The notes: generated by a model not told the origin, from the letters alone. 64,000 nt of DNA from Sclerotiophoma versabilis (GCA_012274445.1 JAAROD010000094.1:682001-746000); one strand, 5' to 3'. Shown: positions 1-12,739, counted from the first letter of the stretch. Translations and numbers: made by a program.

Positions 1-178
1 CCCGACGCACCGCTACGTTCTTCAGGGTACAGGTGTCCGGGCTAGGATAGCCGTTTAGAGCTGCATTGAGACCAATGTTGAAGACAGCATTGGCTGCCAG
101 CGTTTCTTGCTCGCCAAATTTGAATGTTGCGCTAGCGCCACCAATGAGAGCTGCTGCTACGATACTGGAGAAATGCAT
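1..178 (-). CDS. Tyrosinase-like secreted protein, N-terminal fragment (partial at window edge)
   Basis: Reading the minus strand from the ATG at 178-176 gives 59 codons that run off the window. The product opens with a signal peptide (MHFSSIVAAALIGGASA) and continues to a CTLKNVAVRR segment. That Cys-Thr-Leu...Val-Arg-Arg stretch resembles the start of the mature part of fungal secreted tyrosinase-domain (binuclear copper, PF00264) proteins. The copper-binding histidine motifs would lie beyond position 1 and cannot be seen, so the family call is an inference from the short N-terminus. If correct, the enzyme oxidises phenols outside the cell. It could also be another secreted protein. No intron is visible in this piece. 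Confidence 0.5.
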   Translation of the reverse strand, partial: MHFSSIVAAALIGGASATFKFGEQETLAANAVFNIGLNAALNGYPSPDTCTLKNVAVRR

Positions 179-2197
179 GGTGATGTGTGGAACCGGTCGC
201 TACCGAAGACGAATTTAAGGATGGGATGCGGAGAGCAGAGGCTGATGGTACCCTGAGTTGTTTCAACCTGGGGACAACATGCCCTTTATACAGATGGACT
301 TCGGCAGATGTAAGCGCTCGCCATGTGGAGTCCTCGTGGCAAAATGGGCTTACGAACAAGCTTCTTGCGTTTACGGTTTGGTGCTTATCGAGAAAAGTAA
401 GGGATCAGGGTCGAGAGTCAAGTTGAGGCACCAGTTTCTCACGCTTTCGAGGTTCTAGTCAGACCAGAAGTCCTCAATGCTAGTCCTGTCAGTCGATTTT
501 CATGCAAGAAGAGTCAGGAACGAAGTCTACGGGCCGCGAAAGGAATCAAAATTGCGCGATGGATCCGAAAAATTCAAAGGGTTGCAACGACAGCATCTTG
601 TCTGATAAGTTGCATATACGAGTTCCCCAAGATTACCCAGCCGGCTGAACAGGATGCAAGTTAAGGTCAATAGTAACAAGATACATGAAGTTTTGAGCCA
701 ATCTTGTATGAAGAAGCTCCTGGCGTTTCTCTTGTAACGGGAGGAAAATTGAATCATTACTCGCTGTTACATGTCCATCCTCTCCTCTGGAGTACTGCCC
801 CACAATAGCGGACATCTCATTGGATGAACTTCGGCTCTAGTGTGTAGGATCTGACTGTGCCGCAAAAAGGGTTCAGGATGTTGCTGCGGCGCATGCGTTG
901 TGGCCGAGGGTCGGAACAACTTGATGGACACTCGATGATTTTCCGTCTTACTTTCTCTGCATCTGTGGTTGTCCTTCAGACGTTAGCAGAGCGAGGCATG
1001 AGAGGGGGAGAGTCTACAAAGCACAAACTACTACTTCCCCAGGTCCTAGAGCAATGGCGCACTGTCAGTAACTGTCTACTATGCATCGATGGGCCGGACG
1101 GAACCCACGGGAAAATCACTCCCTATTCTTCAGGGGGTGAACATTCAAAGTGGAGCACATAGTGCACGAACGCAGCCACAGTATGGCAGCCAGTCAGAAT
1201 TCAGACCACCAGTCAGGTAACCGAATTTGGCTATTCAGAGGGTCGGATGTAGACCCCACCCTTTTACATGTGATATCCCCACTTTGATTGCTTCCTCCTG
1301 GAGAGTAACACCACAATTCCTTTGTCTCGACCAGAATACGACGACAGAATAGGAGTGTGTGCCCGAGGAAGGTACAGGTTGGCCTTTCGGCTGCCGGAGT
1401 GTCAGCCCCGCTTTGGCTCCTTGGCGACGTTCCTCGTCGAGGAAGAGCCGCCGGTGGCACAGTTGCACCCCACAAGTGCGGGAAGGATGCTTGCTATTGT
1501 TCTTTGTCACCACTTTGCCCTTGCAACAACCTTTTCGATAAGCAAAAGCGATAAACGTCTTCTTTGATGCGGCCAGGTACTCTATTGTGCGGATTAGTTC
1601 ACACTTGCCGTCTTCGTATTGTTCGAGATCTATGCTCCCGAGTCAGGTGCTGTGGGCTGTTCTGTGCCGAACAAGACTCTCATCTATCGTTGGTTGAGCG
1701 ATTCAACAGTCTTCGTGAGGGAGGAAGAGGTACATAGCTGATGAAGTCGGAGTGATGGGACCGATATTGTGAGCTGCTCTCAAATGTAAACAAGATCATG
1801 TAAGATGGGCTCACAGCTACAATGTCATCTCAGCGTCGTTCATGCCCTAGCTCCAGCGCAAAAGTCCGCCCACTCCCATAGATCTCCTGCATGTTGTGAT
1901 CATTCTCCAGCCACACACAGAACGGGCTACTGGGAACTCGACTACACAACCCTGGAATCCTAGTCCAGGCCGCGGACGTAAATCCGGAATCAGGAGGTCA
2001 AGCTCAGCTATAGGCAACGGTCACTGCCAATTTGCGTCAGAACGAGCATCCAAAAATCCCGTCAACGATCTGAACCAGGGCTTTCAAATCCACATTGAAC
2101 AAATTTCGTACTGTGCCGCATTTGAAGCCAATGAAACAGTGGCTCCTCGCTGTTCAGACGCTCAGTTAAGTACATGACTTACCAGTGAACTCTTTAT
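179..2197. other. Intergenic region, no supported gene
   Basis: About 2 kb between the divergent tyrosinase-like gene and the rhodopsin-like gene. Only short open frames occur (longest about 100 codons at 857-1162), with no recognisable domain, no signal peptide and no consistent splice-joined continuation. It must hold both promoters. I see no RNA gene or repeat. Confidence 0.5.
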
Positions 2198-3650
2198 ATG
2201 TCAAACGTCTCTCGGGCCCTCTCTTCTCTCATCCTTGAACTTTTCCCGGACCTTGACTTCATGGCGGCACTGGCCGCTGTCCCTGACAGCTCGGTGTTGA
2301 CACCAGAGTACATTGCCTACACCAACGCAGCTGTTCTTCTGACGCAGTTCGGGTCCTTGTTCGCCGTCGCGTCCATAGTTGTGTTCATGCGATGCTACGT
2401 TCGAGCGGTCATGATCAAGTCGTTTGGGAAAGATGATTGGCTCATGCTTCTAGCCTACGCCTTTGCTGCCGCAACCTTCGGCACATACGTTGAGCAAACA
2501 AGAGTGGGCATGGGAAGACATATGTCGGTGATTACCATGGATCATCAGAAGTATAAAGAGTTCCTGAGACTGCGACAAGTAGCTTCTATTCTTGCTTCTT
2601 TTGGTGTGGCACTGGTCAAGATATCCATTGCGTACTTCCTACTACGGCTTGTGGTCCACAGGGGCTACGTCTGGTTTTTGCATGGACTGAACATCTTTAT
2701 CGTCATGTTCACATTCGCTTGTGTTGGCACATTAGGTGAGTTTCCCATGTATGATCGTTGTGATTCCAACTAACTTGTCGCCAGTGAGTTAAACTTCATA
2801 TGTTCTCCGGATACAATCTGCGGCCCCAACACGTTCGGAACTGCTCATCATCTCATACAATGCTGCAAACATGACTGTTTTCGCTCGACTAACCACGGCC
2901 TCTACGTTAGATTTGGCAGTGTATTCCTGTGGAAGCCACATGGAACGTAGAATTACGTCCACCTCCGTATGGCAAGGGGACGGCCAAGTGCTTCTCTCCC
3001 GAGACATTTACAAGCATAGGTCTCATGAACACAGGTACAACAATCTTGTAAACCTTGATCGGAATTCAACAAGACTTACTTGAATAGTCATCACTATCGT
3101 TACGGACTTCATGGTTGCCCTGTTGCCTATCCCGCTCGTTTGGCAACTGCAGCTCAATCTACGCGCGAAACTGTCCCTCATCTTCGTGCTGTCTCTGGGA
3201 ATCTTTGCTGCTATTTCTGCGATCGTCAAAGCCGAGATACAGAAGAAAATCTTTCAAGATCCTGACCCTTTCGTTCACGACCGCTTTACTCTGTGGAGGT
3301 TCATTGAATTTGACATTGGCATCATTGCAGCATCATTGCCTGCTCTAAAGCCTATGTTCAACTGGTGCCTCGGTGCTGCTCGTAGCCTGACTACGCGGGC
3401 CCAGCGAGGAACAGGCGCTCCAAGTTCGCTAGGCTATCACAAGCAATCAGAACGCTCTGACAAAGCTATCGCCTTGGACGAATACAACCTCCGATCCGCC
3501 AATACCGTCAGAATATCATCGAGACCGTCGAACAGCAACATGTGGACTGTTGGACCGGGCAAAGAAAGTGATGAGAGTATCTTGCCATTACACAATGTGG
3601 AGGAGAAGCCCGGTGGCATCATTGTCACCCGAGATATACATGTCAGTTGA
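2198..3650 (+). CDS. Rhodopsin-like fungal integral membrane protein (SAT4 family)
   Basis: Exon 1 (2198-2735) starts at an ATG and encodes hydrophobic helices with a KSFGKDDWLM loop, typical of the fungal seven-helix rhodopsin-like/SAT4 family (PF20684) of unknown ligand. A middle exon ending at 3034 carries the family QCIPVEATWN and AKCFSPETFTSIGLMN stretches. A clean 53-bp intron (3035-3087) leads to exon 3 (3088-3650) with TDFMVALLPIPLVW and SLGIFAAISAI helices, then a polar cytoplasmic tail of about 90 residues. The exon 1 to exon 2 join is not resolved: the good 49-bp intron 2736-2784 runs into an in-frame TAA, and joining to ATTTGGCAGTGT at about 2911 is one base out of phase. The gene may therefore have an unusual intron or be damaged. 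ATG 2261 is an alternative start. Function unknown. Confidence 0.75.
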
Positions 3651-4774
3651 TGCTACACGGAATCTTTCTTTTGAATTCGTTCTTGATAACGACAGAAGCA
3701 TAATCCTAGAGAGAGGTTGCTTTTGATGGACCTCAGTATAACAATAGACATGGGTATGTCGTGAGCATTTATATTACAGCCCAGTAAGAAGATGGAAGCG
3801 AGTTTTGGGAAGGGGGTGCATCGTTGGGCACGGTTTAAACGAGGTCGTCAGTCTTTCTGTAAAACTTAGAAATAACAACATGGATATAATTCTTTAGGGT
3901 AGCAAGAAGTCAGCGCCTTCTATCTCTGATAGGATTTTTGTGTTCACAACTTGGTAAAATAGTGTTATTCTGCTATCGTTGTTGCCAACTTATGCTTGAA
4001 GGCTAATGACCTCATCTAATCTGTGCCAACAAATTATTGCCACCTCTGTTGATAGTAAGATTAATATGCAGGTTCTGCGAATACTAGGAAGCACATGGAG
4101 TTGGGATCGAAGTTGACAGGGCGACATGACGATCATCACCACTAGTCATGTGCTGCACACGACTAAGCCCTAACGCTCTGGCCTGCGCATGCGGAGTTAT
4201 CGAAGACACTTTTACCCAATGAATTGACCACAATATAGCTGAATGTGACTGTTGGAACGGCCCGTTTGCTCTTTCAAGGCCACATTTGAGCTATCTTATT
4301 GTGGTGGCGCTTGTCAACCTCGGGTCAGGCTACCCCGCAGAATCCCCGCATGCATTGCTCCCGCGGATCTTAGACTCGGCTTGAATTCACAGATCCATGA
4401 TTGGAGGCACTAGGATATCGAACGTTGCTGATGATGGAAACAAATGCGGTCATCAAAATCGAGTAAGTGGCCAAGGGCCACACGAGCGGCCTGAACTCGA
4501 CACTATAAACACTGATACTGACTCCACCTCAAGAGAAGACTACTAAAACCCTCAATTGTTGCAATCCACTCATACAGCAACAAACTCCTGACAGTCACTC
4601 CTGAGCTACTTCTTTCGATTGCCTCCTGGTAACTTGGCAACTCGGATTTGCAACACCTGATTGACACAGTCAGTTTGACGTGGAGCGGCACATCGTTGTA
4701 TACATCTGGGGACTATCAGAACAGCTTTTTCAGACTTTTGTATTCTTCAGCGAACAGACTCTTATCGTTTCAAC
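3651..4774. other. Intergenic region, no supported gene
   Basis: About 1.1 kb between two genes on the same strand. No open frame over about 66 codons and no recognisable domain. It holds the 3' flank of the rhodopsin-like gene and the promoter of the monooxygenase gene. Confidence 0.5.
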
Positions 4775-6892
4775 ATGGCACCAGATCTAAACGCGGTTGG
4801 AAAAGGCGAGCGTTGGGATTACTCCACGCCTGGATCAAGTGGTTATGACATACCAGATATTGTCTACAATGTGAATCTGCACCTAAAACTGATGTTTTCT
4901 AGCTATTGACACACCGTTCAGGACCCGTCCACCAGGAGGTTGAAGGTTTTGACGATTGGAGCGGGACTGTCTGGCATCCAGTTGGCATATCAGATCCAGA
5001 AGCACTGTGAGAACGTTGAACATGTCATCTACGAGAAGAACGCCGATGTTGGCGGGACATGGCTGGAGAACCGGTATCCAGGTAAGACGCTAGGACTTTC
5101 CAGATGACGCTCCATCTGAGTGTCAGCTTTGCACAAGGACTGATATAGTTGAAGGTTGCGCCTGCGATATTCCCTCCCACGCTTACACACTCAACTTTGC
5201 TCTGAATCCAGACTGGCCCCGCTTCTTTTCGTACGCGCCAGATATTCAGAAGTACCTAGCGAAGGTAGTGGAAGTCTTCGATCTACGCAAGTATATGACT
5301 TTCAACACCGAAGTGGTGCGCTCCGAGTGGCAAGACGACAAGGGCAAGTGGAAAGTCTCACTCCGGCAAAAGTCGCCTTCCGGGGAGACCAAAGAGTGGG
5401 ATGAGGAATGCGACCTCTTGCTTTACGCGACAGGTATCTTGAACAACTATAAATGGCCGCAGATCAAGGGCATGGAAAAGTTCAAGGGTCGGATTGTGCA
5501 CACTGCAGTCTGGCCTGAGGATTATCAAAAAGAGCAATGGGAAAAGGACCGTGTCGCAGTGATTGGTTCCGGCGCATCTTCGATTCAGACAGTGCCTATG
5601 ATGCAGCCACACACAAAACATCTGGATATCTTCGTACGCACTGGTGTCTGGTTTGTGCAAATTGCGAACAACTACGGGCAAAACAAAGAGTACTCACAGG
5701 AAGAGCGGGACGGGTTTCGCCACGACCCTAAAAGGTTGGTAGCTCATGCGAAGGATATCGAAGACCAGGTCAACGGACTCTGGGGCGCTTTCTATAGCGG
5801 CAGTGAAGCGCAAAAAGGCGCACAACAGCTCTTTAGGGAGAGAATGAAGGAATTCATCAAGGATGAGAGACTTTTGCAGGGCTTCACGCCCAAGTTTGAG
5901 GTTGGCTGCAAGTTTTGCCTGACTCGTTCTGTGCCAAACCTATTCTGACAAACCATAGGTCGTCGTATCACTCCTGGAGACCCGTACATGCTTGCAATTC
6001 AGAAGGAGAACGTAGACGTGCACTTCACAGCAGTCGAAGAAATCACCGACGACGGTGTAATCGGTGGTGATGGCTTGGAGCGCAAAGTTGACACCATCGT
6101 CTGCGCCACAGGCTTTGATGTTACTTACAAACCTCGTTTCCCAATCATTGGTAAAAATGGGGTTGATTTGTACAAGAAATGGGAGAAAGAGCCCGAGTCG
6201 TACCTTGGTCTCGGTTGCCCAGACATGCCGAACTGGATCATGTTCGTCGGACCAACATGGTAAGTAAAACCTCGATGCTCCCAGGGTTGTAGCTAAAAGT
6301 CAGGACAGGCCCGTCGAAAACGGATCCGTGACTGGCCCCTTACTTAGCGTTTGCGAATACAGCATCCAGATCATCAAGAAAATGCAGCGTGATCATATCA
6401 AGTCTTGGGTACCGCGACAAGATATTACAGACCGCTTCAACGAGCACGCGCAGGAATGGATCAAGCACACAGTCTGGAAGAGCGACTGCAGATCTTGGTA
6501 CCGCAACAACGAGACTGGTCGCGTCAATGGTATGGCTGCCCTAACCTTTCTAGATGCTCAGTACTGACAAATGTTCAGCCGTCTGGCCAGGTTCGTCAAA
6601 TATGTATGCTGAAGTTATTGCGGCCCCACGCTACGAAGATTTCGAGATCGAGTATCAGCACAAAAACCCGTGGGCACATCTCGGCATGGGTTACGCAATG
6701 TGCAATAAGCAATTTCCAGAGGCAGACATATCGCCTTACCTACAATTGGAGAACATCGATCCCAAGTGGCTTGAGGCTATTGGATACAAGGGACCGGCGA
6801 CACAGGTGCAGCAGGCAAGGGAGGACAAGACCCATGTCGAAATTGACGGATCAATGGACATACCGAACCTGCGCTACTTATATGCATCATAG
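4775..6892 (+). CDS. Flavin-containing Baeyer-Villiger-type monooxygenase
   Basis: Six exons: 4775-4870, 4922-5081, 5149-5907, 5959-6259, 6309-6529 and 6579-6892, summing to 617 codons with the stop (616 aa). Visible motifs are the FAD-binding Rossmann GAGLSG (VLTIGAGLSGIQLAY), the Baeyer-Villiger fingerprint FKGRIVHTAVWP (FxGxxxHxxxWP), and the NADPH-binding GSGASS. The family inserts one oxygen atom of O2 next to a ketone carbonyl, or oxidises other soft centres, using NADPH and FAD. The substrate cannot be told from sequence; relatives occur in secondary metabolism and in cycloalkanone or steroid breakdown. No backbone synthase is nearby, so membership of a biosynthetic cluster is not supported. 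The third intron (5908-5958) appears to use a GC-AG pair (donor GCAAGT), which is the only phase that restores the GCRRITPGDPY reading. Confidence 0.92.
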
Positions 6893-7821
6893 TAGCGCCA
6901 AAAGTGCCGCTCGTCAGAGTGCCTGCCGAAGCCTTCTTCAGCCAACAACATCACCGCCTTTCATCGTGGCTGAACGCTAATCGATATGCGCCAAGCGGCA
7001 CCCCTGAGCTTTACCCCGTTGTGCGCATGTGAGGCTTAGATCAACGTTGATCTTAACTCTTTCCTACTCACGGTTTCTTCAAAATCGTTTTACTGGCTTA
7101 ACAAGGGTTCCGACTCGAAAAGCGATAATATCAAATCGAGCGTCTGGATGTTAGCAAGGAGAACTGATCGTCTTTGATGATCGCCGTTGCGCAATGGAAC
7201 AACCTTTGGCCTGCCGCGACTTAAAAGCTCTGTGCGGTGGTGCTCCGAGTGAGAAATTGCGCCTTCTGTCTCTGAGAACAACCTTGGAACGGGCAGTTAC
7301 CCAGCACAGGGTGGAGCTACAAGTTTGCCTTTCCGAACCTCCATGGAAGAACGGCTATTGTCATGTCTGGGCAAATCTACAAAGGAGCGGTAGAGATGCT
7401 GGAAGTGGAAGGAGCAAAACTCCAACAACTATGCACGACGCGTTTCGGCGCTACTGCATGAACAATCCCTCCGGTACTCATCTCTAGCCTCGTAGCCTAC
7501 ACTGCACTTGGTCTACACCATCATTTCCATAGTATCAATGGTCACATGTTCATATCTTACCCCCCAGCGTCGATCTCGAAACTGAAACTCTTGGCCTCAA
7601 GTACAGGGGCGGACAATTGCCTAAGAGGGCAGAAGTTAAGAATGACAAGACATTTCGCTGAGATGAGACCTCTTGGAGGTATACAGCATGCTTCATTACT
7701 ATTACGACACCATAGTTCAGGACCACATCAACTGGCACCAGGTATATAAATATACCTATCCTGCGCGGAGCTCCAGGAACCAACCAGCTCAGCTATTTCA
7801 TTCTTTTGCGTGTTCTTCATC
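6893..7821. other. Intergenic region with the subtilisin promoter
   Basis: About 0.9 kb with no supported gene. Short open frames on both strands have no recognisable features. The distal end holds the TATA element of the protease gene. Confidence 0.5.
7743..7752 (+). promoter_or_regulatory. Likely TATA box of the subtilisin gene
   Basis: TATATAAATA lies about 70 bp upstream of the ATG at 7822, inside a near-palindrome GGTATATAAATATACC. It is a strong match to a TATA element. The spacing to a start codon with a short leader is normal for highly expressed fungal genes. Position is seen; function is inferred. Confidence 0.6.
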
Positions 7822-9097
7822 ATGCAGTTCTTTACTCGCGCAGTCGCGTTTGCGGCAGCTGCAACCCCCTTCCTCGCCAGTGCTGCTCCAGTCTTTGCAC
7901 GCCAGGCGGCTGATGGAATTATTGCTGGCAAGTACATCGTTCAGCTCAAGCCTGATACCGATGTTGCATCCATCGCCGCTCATCACAATGTTGTCCGTGA
8001 GATCCATGCCCGCAATCTTGCCAAGCGCGATGTTACCGCTGCTGAGGAAGAAGCTGGTGTTGAGCGTGAGTATGGATTTGGTGACTTCAAGGGCTATGCG
8101 GGAGCTTTCGACGCGGCGACTATCGAGGAGCTGAAGGCCCTGCCTGAGGTAGGTCGTTATCATTCTACACTACACCCAGCGCTAATGATAATGATAGGTG
8201 TTAGAGGTTGTTGAAGACTACATGATGACCACAAATGCGCTTGTTACCCAGAATAACGCGCCCTGGGGACTCGGGAGCATCTCATCACGCACTCGTGGCG
8301 CATCCAGCTACATCTACGACAATACCGGTGGACGTGGCACTTTCTCTTACATTGTGGACACCGGCATCAGGCTCACCCACCAGGATTTCGCTGGTCGTGC
8401 ACAGTTCGGATTCAATGCGGTTGGTGGCAACGACAATGATAACCAGGGCCACGGAACTCACGTCGCAGGCACAGTCGGTGGTACCACCTACGGTGTCGCT
8501 AAAGAGACTACTCTCATCGCTGTCAAGGTCTTCGAAGGAGCTGAGGGCTCTGCTTCTTCCGTCATCGCCGGGTTTGACTGGGCTGTTAATGACATCGTGT
8601 CCAAGGGGCGCGAGAACTCTGCTGTTATCAACATGTCTCTCGGTGGTCCCGGTTCAACTGTCTGGGACCAAGCTATCACAGCTGCATGGAACAGAGGTGT
8701 CCTCTCCGTTGTTGCTGCCGGCAACGAGAACCAGCTTGCCTCGAACAGCTCGCCTGCTCGCTCGCCTGAAGTAATCTGCGTCGGGAACGTACAAAGCAAC
8801 GATGCGCGCCGTGCCGGTTCTACGGGATCGAACTACGGCCCTGCTGTCGATATCTTCGCTGCGGGTACTTCCATTTTGTCCACCTACTTCAACTCCGACA
8901 CAGCGACTGCCACATTGTCTGGTACATCGATGGCCTCGCCCCACGTCGCTGGTCTGGTTAGCTATCTGCGTGGCCTTGAGGGTTTGTCGAGCGCTGCAGA
9001 CATCAAAGCAAGGGTGCTGGAGCTAGCCACTCCAGGCAGGGTTACTGACACCATGGGCTCGGCGAACCTGTTGGCTTACAACGGTAACGGCCGGTGA
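7822..9097 (+). CDS. Secreted subtilisin-like serine protease (S8A, proteinase K type)
   Basis: Two exons, 7822-8148 and 8198-9097, flank a 49-bp intron; the product is 408 aa. The N-terminus MQFFTRAVAFAAAATPFLAS is a signal peptide, followed by an inhibitor_I9 propeptide with KYIVQLKPDTD. The mature protease starts near ALVTQNNAPWGLGSIS. The catalytic triad is visible: Asp163 in YIVDTGIRLTH, His197 in GHGTHVAGT and Ser353 in GTSMASPHVAG, with the oxyanion-hole Asn285 in AAGNEN. Length and order match fungal extracellular alkaline proteases of the proteinase K group, which digest proteins outside the cell and are often expressed during host or saprophytic growth. The gene is convergent with the sulfite oxidase gene (121 bp between stops). 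The ATG at 7822 is chosen because the signal peptide begins there. Confidence 0.96.
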
Positions 9098-9218
9098 AGG
9101 ATGTATAGCTTGGAAGGATAGTGGGAAGGATGTACGCTATGTGTCGCATTACGAGATGCTAGATGATTCAATTATTCGTATTACTTTGTATTGCTCGTCT
9201 CTTCATTCCGGCATCAAT

Positions 9219-11028
9219 TCACTCTAAGGGATCGCGGCCATCGCGCTTCGTCATCTCCTTGAGATAGTCTTCATCTGTCTCAAGATCGAAAGGCACAGGG
9301 CGAGTGAGCGGCAAGAATGGAAGACCCCGATCCTCGAACTGCCTAAGTCGCTTAGCAGTAAGAGGTTTCGACTTGTTGACACTGTAAAGCTTGACACGAT
9401 GGCACGAAGAGGTGACGTGCAGATCCCAATTCCATGCGCTGCGGACATAGGTGGGTTGCGTCTAGCGATTGTCAGCGTTATCGCAAAGGAAGTAGAATTA
9501 GAAGGACTTACATTTAAAGCATCATCCCAGCACCTAACGCAGAACTCCAGCCATCCCTCTGCATCGACCGGGCATTCAAATGACCAGGTTCTCCATGCGT
9601 GGAAATATTTCTTACTGAGGTTCTCATTTGGAACTTCGTACCACACACCTCCGCCGTCGTTGCTGACTTCAACACGCTCAGGCCATCCGCTGCCGCTGTA
9701 TGCCCATCCGGTAAACGTGATCTTGCCATCGTGGATGATGACTTCGTTATTTACGGGTGTCATGATTGCAGAAGAGACCGGCATAGTCTGGATACTGAAA
9801 CCATTGCTGTAGGTCACGTTCTGCTTGCCCATCTGGGGAGTATAATAGAGATACTCCTTCATCTGCACAGGAGCCATTGAAGGCGCATCGATGACGTTGA
9901 TGCGAGTGAGCCACTTACAGGAACGGGCACCGATATATCCCATGACCACCACACGGAGCGGAAATCCGTGGATCGCTGGGAGAGGCTCGCCGTTCATTTC
10001 CCAGGCAAGTAAGACTTCGTTGATCTTCATCTTGCGAACTGGAACAGAGACGGCGTAATTGTAGACTTGGCCCTTCTTGAAGTACGTGTCTGCGCCGAAG
10101 AACTCGATATGCGCGCCGCCGTCTTTCAGACCGCCACAGTACTTGATGACCTTCTTGAGGGAGACACCAGTCCAGCGTGCAGTTCCAATGGCACCTTCGC
10201 CCCAGGGAGCATTGATAAGCTCGTCGCCATCACCGGGGTACTCGTGGATTTGCTCTATACGACGGGTTCCAGAGCATTGGAGACTGACGACGGTAGATTG
10301 GCGGGGGAAGATGGATTCGTCCTTGAGCATTTCGAGAGTGATCTTCTTGGGGTTGTTGACCAGGCCTTCGACTTCGAAAAAGTACTTGCTTGGGTCGATC
10401 TCAGGGATACCTCCATGGTTACGGACGAAGAAGTCGGGGTTGTTTGTAATCTCAGTCTGTGTTGGTTAGCCAAGCATCTGAGCCTTATTAATGGGTGTGT
10501 ACCTCAACTAGTCGTTTCTGTGGAATTGTCAGTCTTTTGTCAAGCTCCCGTGATCTGCTTACTAACCCTTGGTGGCTCGCCGTTGTAAGGGAATTGTAGA
10601 ACATGGATCATGTCTGGGCTTTTCTCTTTCTGGACGTATTTCCATGAGATGTCCGGAATGTCGCTTAGGGTAGGCCCCATAGCATAGTGATAGTGTCTAT
10701 TCACGATAAGCGTTCTGTTGGACGAGACGGATGTTTGTCGTCTCACTTCCAGCGCACTCCTTCCAGCACGGGGTTGGTCTTGGGTAAGGGTTCGAATTGG
10801 AACTCTGGAGGCTACCGGAGGTTACATGTTAGTGTTTGCTGCCGAGGAGAGGTTGTCGGTACTGACCACAGGGAAATCATATTTCGCCATGATCTCTGCT
10901 GCCTTCTTCTTCTTTTCTGGATATCGCTCCCATTCGACGTAACCCTTCCATCCTTCCCGCTCTTCCTCGAACACTGGCAATTCACCCTGTACCTGGAAAG
11001 GCTTGTGGTTCGGCTCCGCGGGTGCCAT
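9219..11028 (-). CDS. Sulfite oxidase-like molybdopterin enzyme
   Basis: Six exons on the minus strand: 10867-11028, 10747-10811, 10567-10696, 10503-10517, 9512-10456 and 9219-9461, giving 520 codons with the stop (519 aa). The central exon carries the molybdopterin domain with the cofactor cysteine in STVVSLQCSGTRR (Cys185) and the GARSCKWLTRI segment. The C-terminal Mo-co dimerisation domain follows (MKEYLYYTPQMGK, VEVSNDGGGVWYEV, ending near TYVRSAWNWDLHV). No cytochrome b5 domain is present, so it resembles heme-less, plant-like sulfite oxidases, which oxidise sulfite to sulfate. No clear C-terminal peroxisomal signal is seen (ends RDPLE). The 15-nt microexon (Lys-Arg-Leu-Val-Glu) is needed to keep the frame. 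A nitrate reductase is unlikely because the heme and FAD domains are absent. Confidence 0.93.
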
Positions 11029-12739
11029 TGTAAAGGTTGAATTTCAATTGTACAAAATGTTTACAACAAGAGGCCAACGCCGCCCGCATTGCGGATGTCC
11101 CAGTGTTTTTGTACGTTCTCTAGGCCTTCCAGATCCAGCCGGTCATGACTTCAGACTTGCTGATTGCTTAACAAAGCATCGTGCGCGCAAGCGACAAAGC
11201 TTGTTGGAGCTTGCTGCAAGTAATCCATGCGTGAGCATGTTACGGCTCTCTGACACGGCTTAATTGACGAATAGGAATACATGATAGAGACGTGACGCAC
11301 AAAGTTAGCAGCGCAACCAGTCGATGAATGCGTCATTGTGATGGCCGTTAGAGCGTTGTCTCACAGGGGTGTCTCCACTAAAGATCGAAGCTCCTTCACA
11401 CGAAAACTCGAGGGACAATCCATCTGCCAAAAGCAATTCAAGACAAACACGAGCGACGCAGTCAAAGTCCCTGACGATTAATCGCGACATCAGTACGAAA
11501 TTTGTCGAAGGTACAGAGGAGTGTTGAGATGTGACAGCGCGTTTGTGATGCTTACGCATGTTGAGTCTGTGAGGTTCATGCGCGTTTTTCTCCCAATCGA
11601 ACGCGCAGCTACGTCATTGGGGCCAGGGCATGCACACCTCATTAACTAGTCGACGGCTCTCTTGATACGATGGTTACAGCAGGGATGGGATTGCCATGGT
11701 GTTGATCGAGAGCGGAGCGCATCAAACACGGCAGTTGCTCGGCCACGTTCAGGGAATAACTGAGGGCCTCGGCTTTAGCGTTCGTGTCCATGTAGAATCC
11801 GCAGTACTCCACGGAGGGATTCTAGTAAGATAGAGACGGGCATGGTGTTGGTATTAGGCCTGTCAAACTGCGGCACAGTAGACTCTAACCACTCAGCAGA
11901 CGGTAAGAATGAGCAGGGCGTGCAGGAGCCAGGGGTTGATGGAGACGAAAGCTTTCGACAAGTTCTGTAAACAAGCAGACTCGTCCATTGTAGACTCCTA
12001 GCAGTTGGCGGATGTTGTTGATGGGCAAGGCTAGAGCGTTGGGATGAGTTGGCAATATGAAGTCACTGTCTACTATGGGCGAATGGAATCATAACGAACA
12101 TGTTTGAGTCTAACAGCAGACAGAAAGCAGTGTTGACGGCACAACTGATCGTGGGCGACAAAAAACTCGGATCACACCTCTTCATTGTGCAGACACGATC
12201 AATGGAGAATGGAAAACAGCCTCGCGCAGGCGTGAAGATGGGGACCCAAGTCCATCATCAGGCACAACAGCACGGAGGGGACAAAAGGCACTGTCTCCTT
12301 CACGTGCTGCCGTGTGTTTGTCTAAGACGATGGCTAAGACAAGCATGCCGGGTTACGCGGCGCGTGATGGATTGACCATGTCGCGGACGCTTGGCAGCCA
12401 ATTGCTGGTCACTCTTGTCACTCGCGCGTCGTTGGACACACTCGATATCCATCTCAGTCCTCTGGAACGCCGAGGTTCGCGGGCGAGTGCGGTTGATGTG
12501 TTGGGAAGGCAGCCGCCGTGACGATGAGATGGAGAACAGCAGGGGCGCCACAGCCAAGGGTCCGGCAGCCGGCACGCACCGCCTCCATGGTGCCCTCCCT
12601 GTGGCATGCCTCACAACTGGCGATTTCCTGCAGCAGAGCCATGTCAACAAATGAGATGCGCTGAAGTAGCGCTTCGACACTTGTCCCCATCCCTCGTTTC
12701 TACCACAGAGCCCGGCGACCGCCGCCCGCGACCGCCGCC
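11029..12739. other. Intergenic region, no supported gene
   Basis: About 1.7 kb between divergent genes, so it holds two promoters. Several open frames of 80-150 codons occur on both strands near 12300-12750, overlapping one another. They are low-complexity Arg/Ser-rich translations of GC-rich DNA with no domain. I see no RNA gene. Confidence 0.5.
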
